64,000 nucleotides of DNA from Martinezella lusitana (lineage in GTDB: Bacteria; Pseudomonadota; Alphaproteobacteria; Rhizobiales; Rhizobiaceae): the NCBI RefSeq assembly GCF_900094565.1, contig NZ_FMAF01000003.1, positions 1 to 64,000 of the forward strand. The letters are read 5' to 3'. Each line of letters begins with the position of its first letter. Positions within the stretch are counted from its first letter, which is position 1. Shown here in pieces: positions 25,016 through 34,322 of this stretch. The notes under the pieces were generated by a model. That model ran no database searches, had not been told where the DNA came from, and worked only from the letters and a program-made list of their open reading frames with translations. The position numbers and the translations under genes are program-made.

Positions 25016-26011
25016 ATGACATTTCAGAGCAGTTCGCGTCTCTACGCTGCTGTTTCATCCCTGTTGTGGCCGGCCATCTTTTGCGCCGGACTGACGGGTT
25101 CGTATTTCGCGTTCCATTCGCAGATGCATCTGCTGTGGTTCAATGTCGTCTATCTCTCGGTCGTTGCGACAATCGCGCTCTTCGAGCGGCTCATGCCCTA
25201 TGAGGAGACTTGGCTCGATGCCGATGGCGAAACGTTCAACAACCTCGCGCATACGCTTCTGAGCAAGGGGGCCGTACAGATCGCGGCGGCCATCGGCACG
25301 TCATTTCCGATGGCGGTGGCAATCGTTGCGCAACCTTTCCTGAGCCACAAGGCAAATATCTGGCCGGATCAATTGCCGATGGCCTTGCAGGTCGTGCTGG
25401 GACTCATCATCGCCGAATTCGGCCTCTATCTCGCCCATCGCCTGGCCCACGAGCACCTGTCGCTCTGGCGTTTCCATGCCTTGCATCACAGCGTCGAACG
25501 CCTGTGGGTCATCAATACCGGGCGCTTTCATATCATCGACAGCCTGTTCAAGATCGCGCTCAGCCAGATCCCGCTCTATCTGCTCGGCGCGCCGCTGCCG
25601 GTCTTCCTGTGGATCGGCGCCGTCACGGCCTTTATCGGCCTTCTGACCCATTGCAACATCGATGTGCGCACCGGCCCGCTCGACTGGATCCTGTCGACTC
25701 CGCGCCTTCACCGTTGGCATCACTCCAAGCTGCTTGCCGAGGGCAACACCAATTACGGCGAGAACCTTGTCATCTGGGACCAGATCCTCGGCACCTATTA
25801 TAATCCGCCGCGCCCCTCCTCCATCGACATCGGCATCACCGGCAAGGTCGCCGACAGTTTCCTCGCCCAGCTTGTGCAACCCTTTTCCAAGAAGGGCGCC
25901 AAGCAGATCATCGGCAAGAAGCCGAAGGAATTGCGGGACAAGGAAGAGCTGGCTGCAAAGGCGGCTGCCGCCCGCGAGCAAGCCAACGAACCGATCCGCA
26001 AATCCAGCTAG
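25016..26011 (+). CDS. Fatty acid hydroxylase / sterol desaturase family membrane protein
   Basis: A 331-residue inner-membrane di-iron enzyme. Histidine clusters are visible as HRLAHEH (about 142-148), FHALHH (about 154-159) and LHRWHHSK (about 238-245), with several membrane helices around them. These fit the FA_hydroxylase superfamily, which hydroxylates or desaturates lipids with oxygen. The C-terminal tail is Lys/Ala-rich and probably cytoplasmic. It lies 226 bases before the E1-lipoyl-ketosynthase fusion in the same direction; with the LpxO-like hydroxylase beyond, a shared lipid-modifying role is conceivable but unproven. Confidence 0.85.
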   Translation: MTFQSSSRLYAAVSSLLWPAIFCAGLTGSYFAFHSQMHLLWFNVVYLSVVATIALFERLMPYEETWLDADGETFNNLAHTLLSKGAVQIAAAIGTSFPMAVAIVAQPFLSHKANIWPDQLPMALQVVLGLIIAEFGLYLAHRLAHEHLSLWRFHALHHSVERLWVINTGRFHIIDSLFKIALSQIPLYLLGAPLPVFLWIGAVTAFIGLLTHCNIDVRTGPLDWILSTPRLHRWHHSKLLAEGNTNYGENLVIWDQILGTYYNPPRPSSIDIGITGKVADSFLAQLVQPFSKKGAKQIIGKKPKELRDKEELAAKAAAAREQANEPIRKSS

Positions 26012-26237
26012 CAACCCCTCCGGATCGTTGCACCAATCCGAATTTCCGGGTGGGCAAAATGTCGAACTCGCTCAGCAAAGGGCATCGGCTGCCACGAATC
26101 CCGGCCGGGCGAAAGCACGTAAATCCATTTCAATTCTAGAGGATATTGTCATTTAACGTGTATTGAAAAAGGCACCCGGGGGGGTTACCTAGGTCCACAC
26201 AAATTATTCATGATGAAAGATTAGGAAAATCATTGAG

Positions 26238-29200
26238 ATGGAAGGGAGGTTTACCACAGAATACCTCAAGCAACTCCATAGAATATTTTTTGTTTCTAGA
26301 GAAATAGATAGGCTTGAGCGAGAATTCATTAAGCAAGGCATAGCACATTTTCATGTCTCCGGCGCCGGGCACGAGTCGACGGCGCTGCTCAACGAATTCC
26401 TCCATGACGACGACTGGCTGCATCTGCACTATCGCGACAAGGCCCTGATGCTGGCGCGCGGCATGCCCATTCGTGAGTTCTTCTCGAGCCTGCTCGCCAC
26501 AGCCAATTCCCATTCCGCCGGCCGGCAGATGAGTGCGCATCTATCCTCACGCGCGCTCAACATTACCTCCATCGTCGGCCCGGTCGGCAACAATGCGCTG
26601 CATGCGGTCGGTGTCGCCGCATCGCTGAAATACAAGCCCGGCATGCCGATCGCCATCTGCTGCGTCGGCGACGGTACGACCCAGCAGGGCGAATTCCTCG
26701 AAGCCGTGGCAGAAGCGGTTCGCAGCCAGTATCCGATTGTCTTCATCGTCGAGGACAACAGTTTCTCCATCTCGACACGGACCAGCAAGCAGACCTTCTT
26801 CGATCTGCCCGATGGCCCCGCATCCTCCTTCTACGGCATCGACATCATCCGCACTGACGGCGACGATCTGCCGGCCTCGCGAGAGGCCTTCCGCAAGGCC
26901 GTTCGCCACAGCCGCAACAACCGTACGCCGAGCATCGTGCTTCTCAATCTCGAGCGCCTGTCCGACCATACCAATGCCGACGACCAGAAGACCTATCGCA
27001 CCCTGTTGGAGATCGAATCGGGCTCTTCCCGCGATCCACTTCCAAACTTGCGGGCGATGCTTCAAAAAGCGGGCGTCAGCGCTGATGCGCTCGAGAAGAT
27101 CGAACAGGAACTGACAGCAGAAGTGCAGGCGGAAGCCGCACTCGCCCGCAAGGAAGATGCACCCGAGGTCGAGCCGGATGCAAAAGCCCCATACCCCGCC
27201 TCTTTCGCCAAAACGGCGGAGTATCGCGGCCTCGAGCGCGAAGCAACGCTGACCATGCGCGAGGCGCTGAACGGCGTGCTCGACAGGCAATTGGCCGCCA
27301 ATCCCGAAGTCGTGCTGTTCGGCCAGGATATCGAAGATCCCAAGGGCGATGTCTTCGGCGTCACCCGCGGCCTCAGCACCAAATATCCCGAACGCGTTCG
27401 CAACGCAGCACTCACCGAATCCACCATCGTCGGCACCGCCGTCGGCCGGGCGCTCGCCGGGCAACGGCCGGTCGCCTTCCTGCAATTCGCCGATTTCCTG
27501 CCGCTCGCCTATAACCAGATCGTCTCGGAAATGGGCAGCATGTACTGGCGCACCAAGGGCGCCTGGGAATCTCCCGTGATCCTGATGGTGAGCTGCGGCG
27601 GCTACAAGCCCGGCCTCGGGCCATTCCACGCGCAGAGCTTCGAAAGCATGCTGGCCCATACGCCCGGCATCGATGTCGTCATGCCCTCCAGTGCCGGCGA
27701 TGCCGCCGGCCTGCTGAATGCCGCGTTCGAATCGAGGCGCCCCACCGTTTTCCTCTATCCGAAAGCGGTGCTCAACAATTCCGACGGCCGCACCTCGACC
27801 GATCTCGACAAGCATTTCGTCCGTCCGGGCCTGTCGCGCTACGTTGCCCGCGGCCGCGACCTGACACTGGTCAGCTACGGCAACACGGTGTCTCTCTGTG
27901 CCAACGCCGCCAAGGCCTTCGAAGCGCAGGGTTTTTCCGTCGAGGTGATCGACCTCCGTTCCATCTCGCCGTGGGATGAAAGGGAAGTGCTGGCAAGCGC
28001 CAAGCGCACGAGACGGCTGATCGTCGTGCATGAAGACAACCGCACTGTCGGCATGGGCGCCGAGATCGTCGCCACCGTCACCGAAAAGGCCGACGTTCCC
28101 GTCGTCGTCCGCAGGCTTGCCCGCTCGGACGCGCATGTTCCCTTCAATTTCCGCAACCAGCTCGAAATGCTGCCGTCCTACAGCAAGCTCGTCGACCTGA
28201 TGGCCGAGGTTCTCGAATGCGAGGTCACCTGGCACGAAGAGGATGATAGCGGCCCGACCGCCGCCATCAAGGCAATCGGCTCCGGTCCCGCCGACGAGAA
28301 CGTGTTGATCACCGATCTCCTGGTCAAGCCGGGCGACACGATCGAGGTCGGTCAGCTCGTGGCCGTCGTCGAGGCGACGAAGGCCTCGGTGGAAATCTGT
28401 GCCAATATCGGCGGAGTCGTGCTCGAGGTCTTCGCAAGGATCGGTGACCAGATCGCCACCGACAGCACGCTTCTGACCGTTGACGCCAACCGGGATACGA
28501 GCGAACAGAACTTCGCTCTCGCCTCGGAGACGCAAAACAAGTTCGTGCTGCGCCGCCTGAAATCGCACTCCATTCCGGCACTGCGCCGTCATTCCGGCAG
28601 TTTCTCGGAAATAGCCGTCAGCGGCATCGGCTTTGCGACCGGCGCCCGCCGGGTCGCCAACGAAGACATCATCCATCATTGGCCGAACCGGCGCGCCGAC
28701 GAAATCTTTGCACTGACAGGCATCAAGAGCCGGTTCTGGGTCGGTCCGGGAGAAGGCACGTTGAGCCTTGCGACAGCGGCCGTTCGCGATCTGCTGCGCC
28801 AGACCCAGATGTCGATCCACGACATCGATCTGGTCATCGCCGCGACGGGCACGCCCGATATCGCCACGCCGTCCCTTGCAAGCCGCGTCGCCGTTGCGGT
28901 CGCCGAAGACGGCGTGCGGCCGTCCCTTGCCGCCTACGATATGGGCGCCGCCTGTTCCGGCTATCTCTACGCGCTGCAGCAGGCCTACGATTTCATCGCG
29001 CAGCAGAATGACGCGAAGGTGCTGATCGTCACCTCGGAAGTGCTGTCTCCGCTGCTCGACATGAAGGATTTCTCCACCGCCATCCTGTTCGGCGACGCCG
29101 CCACCGCCAGCCTCGTGACCACCCGCGACATGGCGCGCAGCCCGCTATTTGCGGCGAGCCGCCCGACCATCAGCGGCCGCCCGGAACCGGGCGATCTTCT

Positions 29201-29561
29201 CTTCGTCCCTCTGCCGGATGAAGGCGTCATCGCCATGAACGGCCGCGCGGTCTTCACCGAGGCGGTGCACTCCATGTCCCGCTCGATCGAGGACGCTTGT
29301 GTCGACGCCGGCATTGAACTCGCCAATCTCGATCTGCTGGTGCCGCATCAGGCCAACCAGCGCATCATCGACACCATCGCCAAGCGCAGCGGCCGCCCGG
29401 CACTGAGCGTCATCGAGAACTACGGCAACACCAGCTCTTCGAGCATCCCGCTTGCCATGCTTCACGTCGCCAACGAACGGCCCGAGCCACTCAATCTCGG
29501 CCTCGTCGCTTTCGGCGGCGGCATGACATCGGGCGCGGCAATCGTGCGCACGATAAAATAG
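26238..29561 (+). CDS. Fusion: 2-oxoacid dehydrogenase E1 alpha + E1 beta + lipoyl domain + FabH-like ketosynthase
   Basis: 1107 residues in one open frame. Residues 1-300: thiamine-diphosphate E1 alpha, with GDGTTQQGE at 144-152 and EDN at 172-174 in place of NN. Residues 335-665: E1 beta, with the FGQDIEDPKGDVFGVTRGL and ALTESTIVG motifs. Residues 680-750: lipoyl domain, with candidate lipoyl-lysine Lys715 in VEATKAS. Residues 790-1107: ketoacyl-ACP synthase III, with Cys906 (GAACSG), His1037 (PHQAN) and Asn1064 (YGNTSSSS) all present. E2 acyltransferase, E3 and subunit-binding domains are missing. The simplest reading is decarboxylation of a 2-oxoacid, transfer of the acyl group to the in-cis lipoyl arm and delivery to the ketosynthase Cys for condensation, without free acyl-CoA. 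The first 42 codons are AT-rich and unlike the rest. Confidence 0.9.
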   Translation: MEGRFTTEYLKQLHRIFFVSREIDRLEREFIKQGIAHFHVSGAGHESTALLNEFLHDDDWLHLHYRDKALMLARGMPIREFFSSLLATANSHSAGRQMSAHLSSRALNITSIVGPVGNNALHAVGVAASLKYKPGMPIAICCVGDGTTQQGEFLEAVAEAVRSQYPIVFIVEDNSFSISTRTSKQTFFDLPDGPASSFYGIDIIRTDGDDLPASREAFRKAVRHSRNNRTPSIVLLNLERLSDHTNADDQKTYRTLLEIESGSSRDPLPNLRAMLQKAGVSADALEKIEQELTAEVQAEAALARKEDAPEVEPDAKAPYPASFAKTAEYRGLEREATLTMREALNGVLDRQLAANPEVVLFGQDIEDPKGDVFGVTRGLSTKYPERVRNAALTESTIVGTAVGRALAGQRPVAFLQFADFLPLAYNQIVSEMGSMYWRTKGAWESPVILMVSCGGYKPGLGPFHAQSFESMLAHTPGIDVVMPSSAGDAAGLLNAAFESRRPTVFLYPKAVLNNSDGRTSTDLDKHFVRPGLSRYVARGRDLTLVSYGNTVSLCANAAKAFEAQGFSVEVIDLRSISPWDEREVLASAKRTRRLIVVHEDNRTVGMGAEIVATVTEKADVPVVVRRLARSDAHVPFNFRNQLEMLPSYSKLVDLMAEVLECEVTWHEEDDSGPTAAIKAIGSGPADENVLITDLLVKPGDTIEVGQLVAVVEATKASVEICANIGGVVLEVFARIGDQIATDSTLLTVDANRDTSEQNFALASETQNKFVLRRLKSHSIPALRRHSGSFSEIAVSGIGFATGARRVANEDIIHHWPNRRADEIFALTGIKSRFWVGPGEGTLSLATAAVRDLLRQTQMSIHDIDLVIAATGTPDIATPSLASRVAVAVAEDGVRPSLAAYDMGAACSGYLYALQQAYDFIAQQNDAKVLIVTSEVLSPLLDMKDFSTAILFGDAATASLVTTRDMARSPLFAASRPTISGRPEPGDLLFVPLPDEGVIAMNGRAVFTEAVHSMSRSIEDACVDAGIELANLDLLVPHQANQRIIDTIAKRSGRPALSVIENYGNTSSSSIPLAMLHVANERPEPLNLGLVAFGGGMTSGAAIVRTIK

Positions 29562-29564
29562 TCA

Positions 29565-29900
29565 TCGCAGCAGCGGTTGCTGCCATTGCAGCCATCGCAG
29601 CCGAACAGGCAATCGCCGAACGCGAAGTCATGGCCAAGCAGGTGCGCGAGTCCGCCAACGTCGGCTCGACCCGTCCTGTCCAGCAGCATGAGACGGAGGC
29701 TCGCGCGACAACCGGATCGTCGCGCAGGAAAGCACCATTGCGGTCGCCAGCAAGAGCCGCGAGGAGTCGGAAGCTAGGCGAAAGCCGAAGCCGCACGCGC
29801 ACTCGCCATCGCCTGCTCAAGGAAGCCGGCTTCGATGGTGACAATGCCATCTCGACGCTGCCTGGCAATCTGGGCGGCAAAACCGCTACCACGCAGTCAA
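29565..29900 (+). pseudogene. Decayed coding remnant, possibly flotillin/YqiK-like
   Basis: 472 bases separate the fusion gene and the next gene (29562-30033). Pieces in different frames look like a coiled-coil membrane protein: IAAEQAIAEREVMAKQVRES in one frame and RIVAQESTIAVASKSREESE in another. The latter recalls flotillin/YqiK proteins, which have DRDLAVAAKSQEVSEA-like segments. No frame is continuous, so this is probably a frameshifted fragment. The family assignment is from memory and weak. Confidence 0.3.
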
Positions 29901-29972
29901 GCGATGATAATGACGAAGATACCGAAGAGGCGGATAAGCCAGCTCAACCGCTGAGCCTGAGCGACCAAAAGC

Positions 29973-30008
29973 AAAACCCCGGAATCCGCAGTGGGTTCCG
30001 GGGTTTTT
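29973..30008. terminator. Bidirectional intrinsic terminator
   Basis: AAAACCCCGGAA (29973-29984) and TTCCGGGGTTTT (29996-30007) form a perfect 12-bp stem, with T-runs on both strands. It lies 25 bases after the stop of the LpxO-like gene on the minus strand and also ends rightward transcription. Confidence 0.8.
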
Positions 30009-30033
30009 CGTAGAATTCACAAGCCAGGCTGGA

Positions 30034-30879
30034 TTATGCCCTTGGGCGATTTCTCAGCGCCTCTGCCTCGGCATAGAACTTCTTTTCCCATTCCTTGTGG
30101 TTGTCGAGACCTTCCTTGATGAACGGCGTGAAGATCGCCAGGTTCATCAAGGCCCAGTTGACAAAGCGGGCCGGGAATTTCAGCGGCTTGACGAAATCGA
30201 CGAAGAGCACCACGCGGGTCTTGTCGGTGTGGTTCCAGGCTTCATGCTCGTAGGCGTCGTCAAAGATCAGCGCCTTGCCTTCCTGCCAATGGCAAATCTG
30301 CTTGTCGACGCGAATGGCGAGCTGGTCTTGTGGTTCTGGCACGATGAGGCCGAGATGCAGGCGCAACACGCCGTTATAGGGGCCGCGATGCGCGGGAAGA
30401 TGCTTGCCGGGCTCGAAAATGGAGAACATGGCGGTCGTCAGCCCGGGGATTTTCTGTACCGCCGCCCAGGTGTTCGGGCATGCCTTAATGTTTTGCTCGG
30501 ACTTCACGCCGAAACCGAGAAGGAAGAAGGTCTTCCAGCGGGTGTCGGTCGAGATGGTCTTCACATCGGTGGAGATGTCCTGGAATGTCGGCAGCTCGCT
30601 CTGGCGCAGCAGCACCTTTTCGAGCTCCGCGCGGATCGCCGGATAATCCTTCTCGATCTCGGCCGCCCAGGGGAAGGTCGCGCTGTTGTAGACCGGCGGA
30701 TTGCCGAGCTTGGCATATTTCAGATTGAGGCCTTCGGCCCAGGCAACGATGCCCATGAAAAAACGTGTCAGGGCGCTCGGGCGGTCCATCGGCGCGATGC
30801 CGGTTGTGCCAAAGGTTTGTTCCGGAGCATGAGATTCGGTGGAAGTGGGAGCAGGTGCGCTCAAGGGGCTCTCCGTCAT
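30034..30879 (-). CDS. Aspartyl/asparaginyl beta-hydroxylase family protein (LpxO-like)
   Basis: A 281-residue 2-oxoglutarate/iron-dependent oxygenase. HRGPYNGVLRLHLGL near residues 167-181 gives the first His and an Arg; DDAYEHEAWNHTDKTRVVLFVD gives the second His and the co-substrate Arg when read as DAYEHEAW and RVVLF. The family includes LpxO, which hydroxylates lipid A acyl chains. A hydrophobic stretch near residues 38-55 and another near the end could hold it to the membrane. About 300 bases separate it from the next gene on the right, and no operon partner is visible. Confidence 0.8.
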   Translation of the reverse strand: MTESPLSAPAPTSTESHAPEQTFGTTGIAPMDRPSALTRFFMGIVAWAEGLNLKYAKLGNPPVYNSATFPWAAEIEKDYPAIRAELEKVLLRQSELPTFQDISTDVKTISTDTRWKTFFLLGFGVKSEQNIKACPNTWAAVQKIPGLTTAMFSIFEPGKHLPAHRGPYNGVLRLHLGLIVPEPQDQLAIRVDKQICHWQEGKALIFDDAYEHEAWNHTDKTRVVLFVDFVKPLKFPARFVNWALMNLAIFTPFIKEGLDNHKEWEKKFYAEAEALRNRPRA

Positions 30880-31177
30880 GTCTGTCTTTAGGGCGGTCAG
30901 GGAGGAAGGCTGCCTCAGGGGGAATCTGCACGGAAATTCCGGGGGAGCAACAGGTTCGACGCTTTCAATGCTCGCCCGCCCGTTCCTGATTGACGCCGGA
31001 CTCCTCTGTTATGCGATGATCATAATAAGCGTTTATATGAGTTGATTAGTCGAATTTCGCAAGAGAGTCCGTTCACAACGAGCGGTGATTTGTCGTGGAT
31101 TGAATCTCCGGTGATTTCTCGAAGAAATTCACCCCAGAATTGGCAAAAATACGGCACGACAGACCTGAGCCATCCGC

Positions 31178-31567
31178 CTAGATGGTTTGAGCCAGAATTA
31201 TTAGCCGGACAACGGCAAATCCGGCAATCAGGGCCCCTAGCGACAGAAAAACGGACAGGCCGACATAAGCCACGAAGGGCATCCATTGGCCGCGCTCCCA
31301 AAGCACGACGCTCTCCAGCGCAAACGTTGAAAACGTCGTGAACCCGCCCAGAATGCCTGTTGTCAGAAAAAGCCGAAGCTCCTGCGACACTCCGCCACGG
31401 AAGGCGAAATATTCCGTCAGCACCCCCATGATGAACGCGCCGACGACATTGATGATAAGCGTACCGAACGGAAATTCGCCCCCGAACAGACGAGCAGCAA
31501 GCTCGTTGACGCCGAGACGGAAAGCGCCACCCAATCCGGCGCCAAGAAAAACGACAAGATAGATCAC
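31178..31567 (-). CDS. crcB: Fluoride channel CrcB/Fluc
   Basis: A 129-residue inner-membrane protein with four helices. The family motifs are INVVGAFIMG (near 39-48) and GGFTTFSTF (near 74-82). Fluc proteins form dual-topology dimers that let fluoride leave the cell. It is the second gene of a unit behind the CLC-type transporter, 107 bases downstream, and both would be controlled by the fluoride riboswitch at 33155-33262. Confidence 0.93.
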   Translation of the reverse strand: MIYLVVFLGAGLGGAFRLGVNELAARLFGGEFPFGTLIINVVGAFIMGVLTEYFAFRGGVSQELRLFLTTGILGGFTTFSTFALESVVLWERGQWMPFVAYVGLSVFLSLGALIAGFAVVRLIILAQTI

Positions 31568-31674
31568 GACAATCTCCCGCTGCGGTTAAGCGCCGATATT
31601 CACGTCCACGACATTGCCGATCAAAACATCTTGATCATCAGCTTCGCAATGCTCGAGACAATCGCAAAGCGACC

Positions 31675-33081
31675 TTATTGAATGTCCCGCTCCTGTTGTA
31701 GCGGCGGCGGGGCCTGATTGTTTTTGCGATCATCTTCACTGCGTCCATTCATGGCGATGTCGCGAATATGGCGAAGAGGGATACCGGAGGGAATGTGGCC
31801 GGAGGCCGCGCTCTTTGCGATGCCGAGACGCTGCGACAAATAGATGCTGGTATGGCCGCTGCAGATGTAGGCAAGAAAACAGGCGACGGCGAGATAGACC
31901 GTATGCGTCGCGCCGAAGAGCTCGATGCCCATGATCATGCAGGCGAGCGGCGTGTTGGTGGCCCCGGCAAAGACGGCGACGAAACCCAGACCTGCAAAGA
32001 GATCGGCCGGCGCGCCGAGGATCGCCGCAAGCGCATTGCCGAGTGCGGCACCGATAAAGAACAGCGGCGTCACTTCCCCGCCCTTGAAGCCGGCGCTGAG
32101 GGTAACGATCGTGAAAACTGCCTTCCAGAACCAGCTCCAATAATCGACATCAGCCGGATCGAAGAAGCCGAGGATCGTCGCGTCGGCAGGATTGGGCGAC
32201 CAGACGCCAAGCCCGAGATATTCCCGGGTGCCAAGCAGATAGACGAGACCGATCAGCACGGCACTGGCGATGACAGGCCGCAGCGGCGCGTAAGCACAGA
32301 GCTTCTTGAAGGCCGCAGACGCTATATGCGAGATCTCGCTGAAGCAGCGCGCCATCAGGCCGAAGAGCACGCCGGCGACGCCGACTTTGACAAGCAGCAG
32401 CGCATCGAGATGGAACGTGCTCGCCGGCGTGCCTGAGAGATAGCCGATATGGTACTGGATATGCTCGATGCCCCAGGCATGGCAGGTCCAATCGGCTGTT
32501 ATCGCGGCCGCAAGGCTCGGGATCAGCGCTTCATACTGCATGCGCCCGATCGTCAGCACCTCAAGCGCAAAGACAGCACCCGCGATCGGCGTCCCGAAGA
32601 CCGCGCCAAAGCCTGCAGCTATGCCCGCCATGAGGAGTATGCGGATCTCGGCATGACTGAGGCGGAAAACCCTCGCGAAGGCGCTCGCAATGCTGCCGCC
32701 GAGCTGCACCGCCGTTCCCTCGCGCCCCGCCGAGCCACCAACCAAATGCGTCAGAACAGTCGACACGAGAATGAAGGGCGCCATGCGCAGCGGCACGCCG
32801 CCGCCAGGCTCGTGGATCTGGTCGACGATCAGGTTGTTGCCGCCTTCCGCGCCGCGGCCGAAGCGCTGATAGACCAACACCATCAGGAAACCGGCAACGG
32901 GCATCAGGAAGATCAGCCAGGGATGTTCGAAACGCGCCGCCGTTGCCCTATCCAGGCTCCACAGAAACAGTGCGCAGAGCGAACCGACGGCTACCGCCAT
33001 CGGCACGACAAGCGCTACCCATTTGAACAGGCCGCGAAATTGCTGAAAACGATGTTGAAAGAACAGAGATGCGGACATCAT
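31675..33081 (-). CDS. CLC-type fluoride/proton antiporter (CLC-F, EriC-like)
   Basis: 468 residues with more than ten membrane helices. GREGTAVQ at 119-126 is the conserved CLC loop. The first anion-binding segment reads GNNLI at 81-85 instead of the chloride-type GSGIP, as I recall for the CLC-F clade that exports fluoride. [21 protein letters not shown] is recognisable later as [11 protein letters not shown]. The C-terminus is hydrophilic. It is preceded by a fluoride riboswitch and followed by crcB, which settles the substrate as fluoride. Confidence 0.9.
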   Translation of the reverse strand: MMSASLFFQHRFQQFRGLFKWVALVVPMAVAVGSLCALFLWSLDRATAARFEHPWLIFLMPVAGFLMVLVYQRFGRGAEGGNNLIVDQIHEPGGGVPLRMAPFILVSTVLTHLVGGSAGREGTAVQLGGSIASAFARVFRLSHAEIRILLMAGIAAGFGAVFGTPIAGAVFALEVLTIGRMQYEALIPSLAAAITADWTCHAWGIEHIQYHIGYLSGTPASTFHLDALLLVKVGVAGVLFGLMARCFSEISHIASAAFKKLCAYAPLRPVIASAVLIGLVYLLGTREYLGLGVWSPNPADATILGFFDPADVDYWSWFWKAVFTIVTLSAGFKGGEVTPLFFIGAALGNALAAILGAPADLFAGLGFVAVFAGATNTPLACMIMGIELFGATHTVYLAVACFLAYICSGHTSIYLSQRLGIAKSAASGHIPSGIPLRHIRDIAMNGRSEDDRKNNQAPPPLQQERDIQ

Positions 33082-33154
33082 TTCGCCCCTCCCGCAGCAC
33101 CGAAATTGGCTCTGTCGGGGACAATGGATATGAAATCTGAAAGAGATAACGGCA

Positions 33155-33262
33155 ATAAAAAAGACATGACTCTACTCCCTCGCCTTTCGAGGCGCTTTGA
33201 GTAGGAGTCATCAGCTTCCCTGGAAAATTCAAGGCAGCGGTTCGGCCACCATGGCCCGGCAG
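33155..33262 (-). promoter_or_regulatory. Fluoride riboswitch (crcB motif) with overlapping intrinsic terminator
   Basis: On the minus strand, reading down from 33262, the RNA has GGCCATGGTGGCC, then GAACCGCTGCC, then GGGAAGCTGATGACTCCTAC, which are the conserved blocks of the crcB aptamer. The end of the aptamer, GACTCCTACTC (33210-33200 region), can instead pair with GAGTAGAGTC (33176-33167 region), with the GCGCCTCGAAAGGCG hairpin between them and TCTTTTTTATT (33163-33153) after. This gives a terminator that fluoride binding should prevent, switching on the CLC-F and crcB genes 70 bases downstream. Confidence 0.88.
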
Positions 33263-33340
33263 AAATCCATTACCGTTGGATTTTTCATACAGACAGGAAA
33301 GCGCCTCTGTCAATCCGGGCGCCCGCCAACTCTGTTTCCA

Positions 33341-34165
33341 TCAATCGGCCTTGGCGATCATTTCGATCGGCGCAATCAGGCCGCTTCCGACCGACATGCC
33401 GACATTGCCCACGCGCTCCGCCGCCCTCGGCCCCATCAGTGCGCCGAGGCTCAGCGTCTGACCGCCAACGGCAGCGCTGGCACGCATCTCCTGCGCCATC
33501 CGGATCGCCAGAGCGCTGCGGTCCTGCTCGGATTCCACGGTGAAGCCGGCCTCTTTGAGCAGTTGACGATAGGTTTCGGGGCTGCGGACGAAGCTCGTTT
33601 CCGGCGTCATCGCCCAGGGCATCGGATAGGGCAGCGCGCCGTCGCGCATCTGCATGACTTCGTAGAGACCAAACCGGCCGCCGGGCTTCAGCACACGCCG
33701 CGCCTCGGCAAACAGACGCGCCTTGTCCTCGATGTTCATGCCGACATGGATCAGCGTCGCTCGGTCGAAGCTTTGGTCGGCAAAGGGAAGCGCCAGAGCA
33801 CTCGCCTGCCGAAACGACACCTGCGCGGCCATGCCGCAACGCTCGGTCAGGACATTGGCGACCTTGACGAATTCATCGGTCAGATCGACGCCGGTGACCG
33901 CGCAGCCATAGGTGCTGGCGATATAGCGCGCCGGCCCGCCAAGCCCTGATCCGATGTCGATGAGCCGCAGACCATCACTCACGTCGAGGTCCCGAGCAAA
34001 CTCCCGCGTGGCTTCGCGCCGCCCGAGATGGAATTCATCGATCCCAGCAAGGTCGTCGATACTGAGATGATCGATATCCTTGCCGCCCGCGGTAAGTGCC
34101 GCAAGGAGCGTCTCCTCCAGTGATCCATGCGTATAGTGGCTAGCAACCTTTTCTTCGGTGGACAT
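33341..34165 (-). CDS. Class I SAM-dependent methyltransferase
   Basis: A 274-residue enzyme. The SAM motif LIDIGSGLGGPARYIAS is near residues 65-81, with GVDLTDEFVKVAN after it and LKPGGRFGLYEVMQM later. It resembles the sarcosine/dimethylglycine and cyclopropane-type methyltransferases; the substrate is unknown. The start at 34165 is set by the GGAGGAGGTG site just ahead; a frame five codons longer would overlap that site. It lies between the fluoride unit and the ThuB-like gene and does not obviously belong to either. Confidence 0.83.
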   Translation of the reverse strand: MSTEEKVASHYTHGSLEETLLAALTAGGKDIDHLSIDDLAGIDEFHLGRREATREFARDLDVSDGLRLIDIGSGLGGPARYIASTYGCAVTGVDLTDEFVKVANVLTERCGMAAQVSFRQASALALPFADQSFDRATLIHVGMNIEDKARLFAEARRVLKPGGRFGLYEVMQMRDGALPYPMPWAMTPETSFVRSPETYRQLLKEAGFTVESEQDRSALAIRMAQEMRASAAVGGQTLSLGALMGPRAAERVGNVGMSVGSGLIAPIEMIAKAD

Positions 34166-34322
34166 AACACCTCCTCCCACAACCTCGTATCCGGAGCTTT
34201 CATGGAGGAATGCTGCGCCTGCCTCCGTATCCCGTCAAGCAATTGCGATAATATGGGTGGACCTTAATGAAGCGGCCGCCCGAAGGCGGCCGTTTGAATG
34301 TCGAGATGAAGCCGAGACGGCG

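Noticed and set aside
26547-28820. A 757-codon open frame on the minus strand
   Set aside because: It is the antisense shadow of the E1-lipoyl-ketosynthase gene; its translation has no family features and its length comes from high GC codon bias.
29630-30013. A 127-codon frame after the fusion gene
   Set aside because: It reads through the 29973-30008 terminator and shows no coherent protein features; treated as part of a decayed region.
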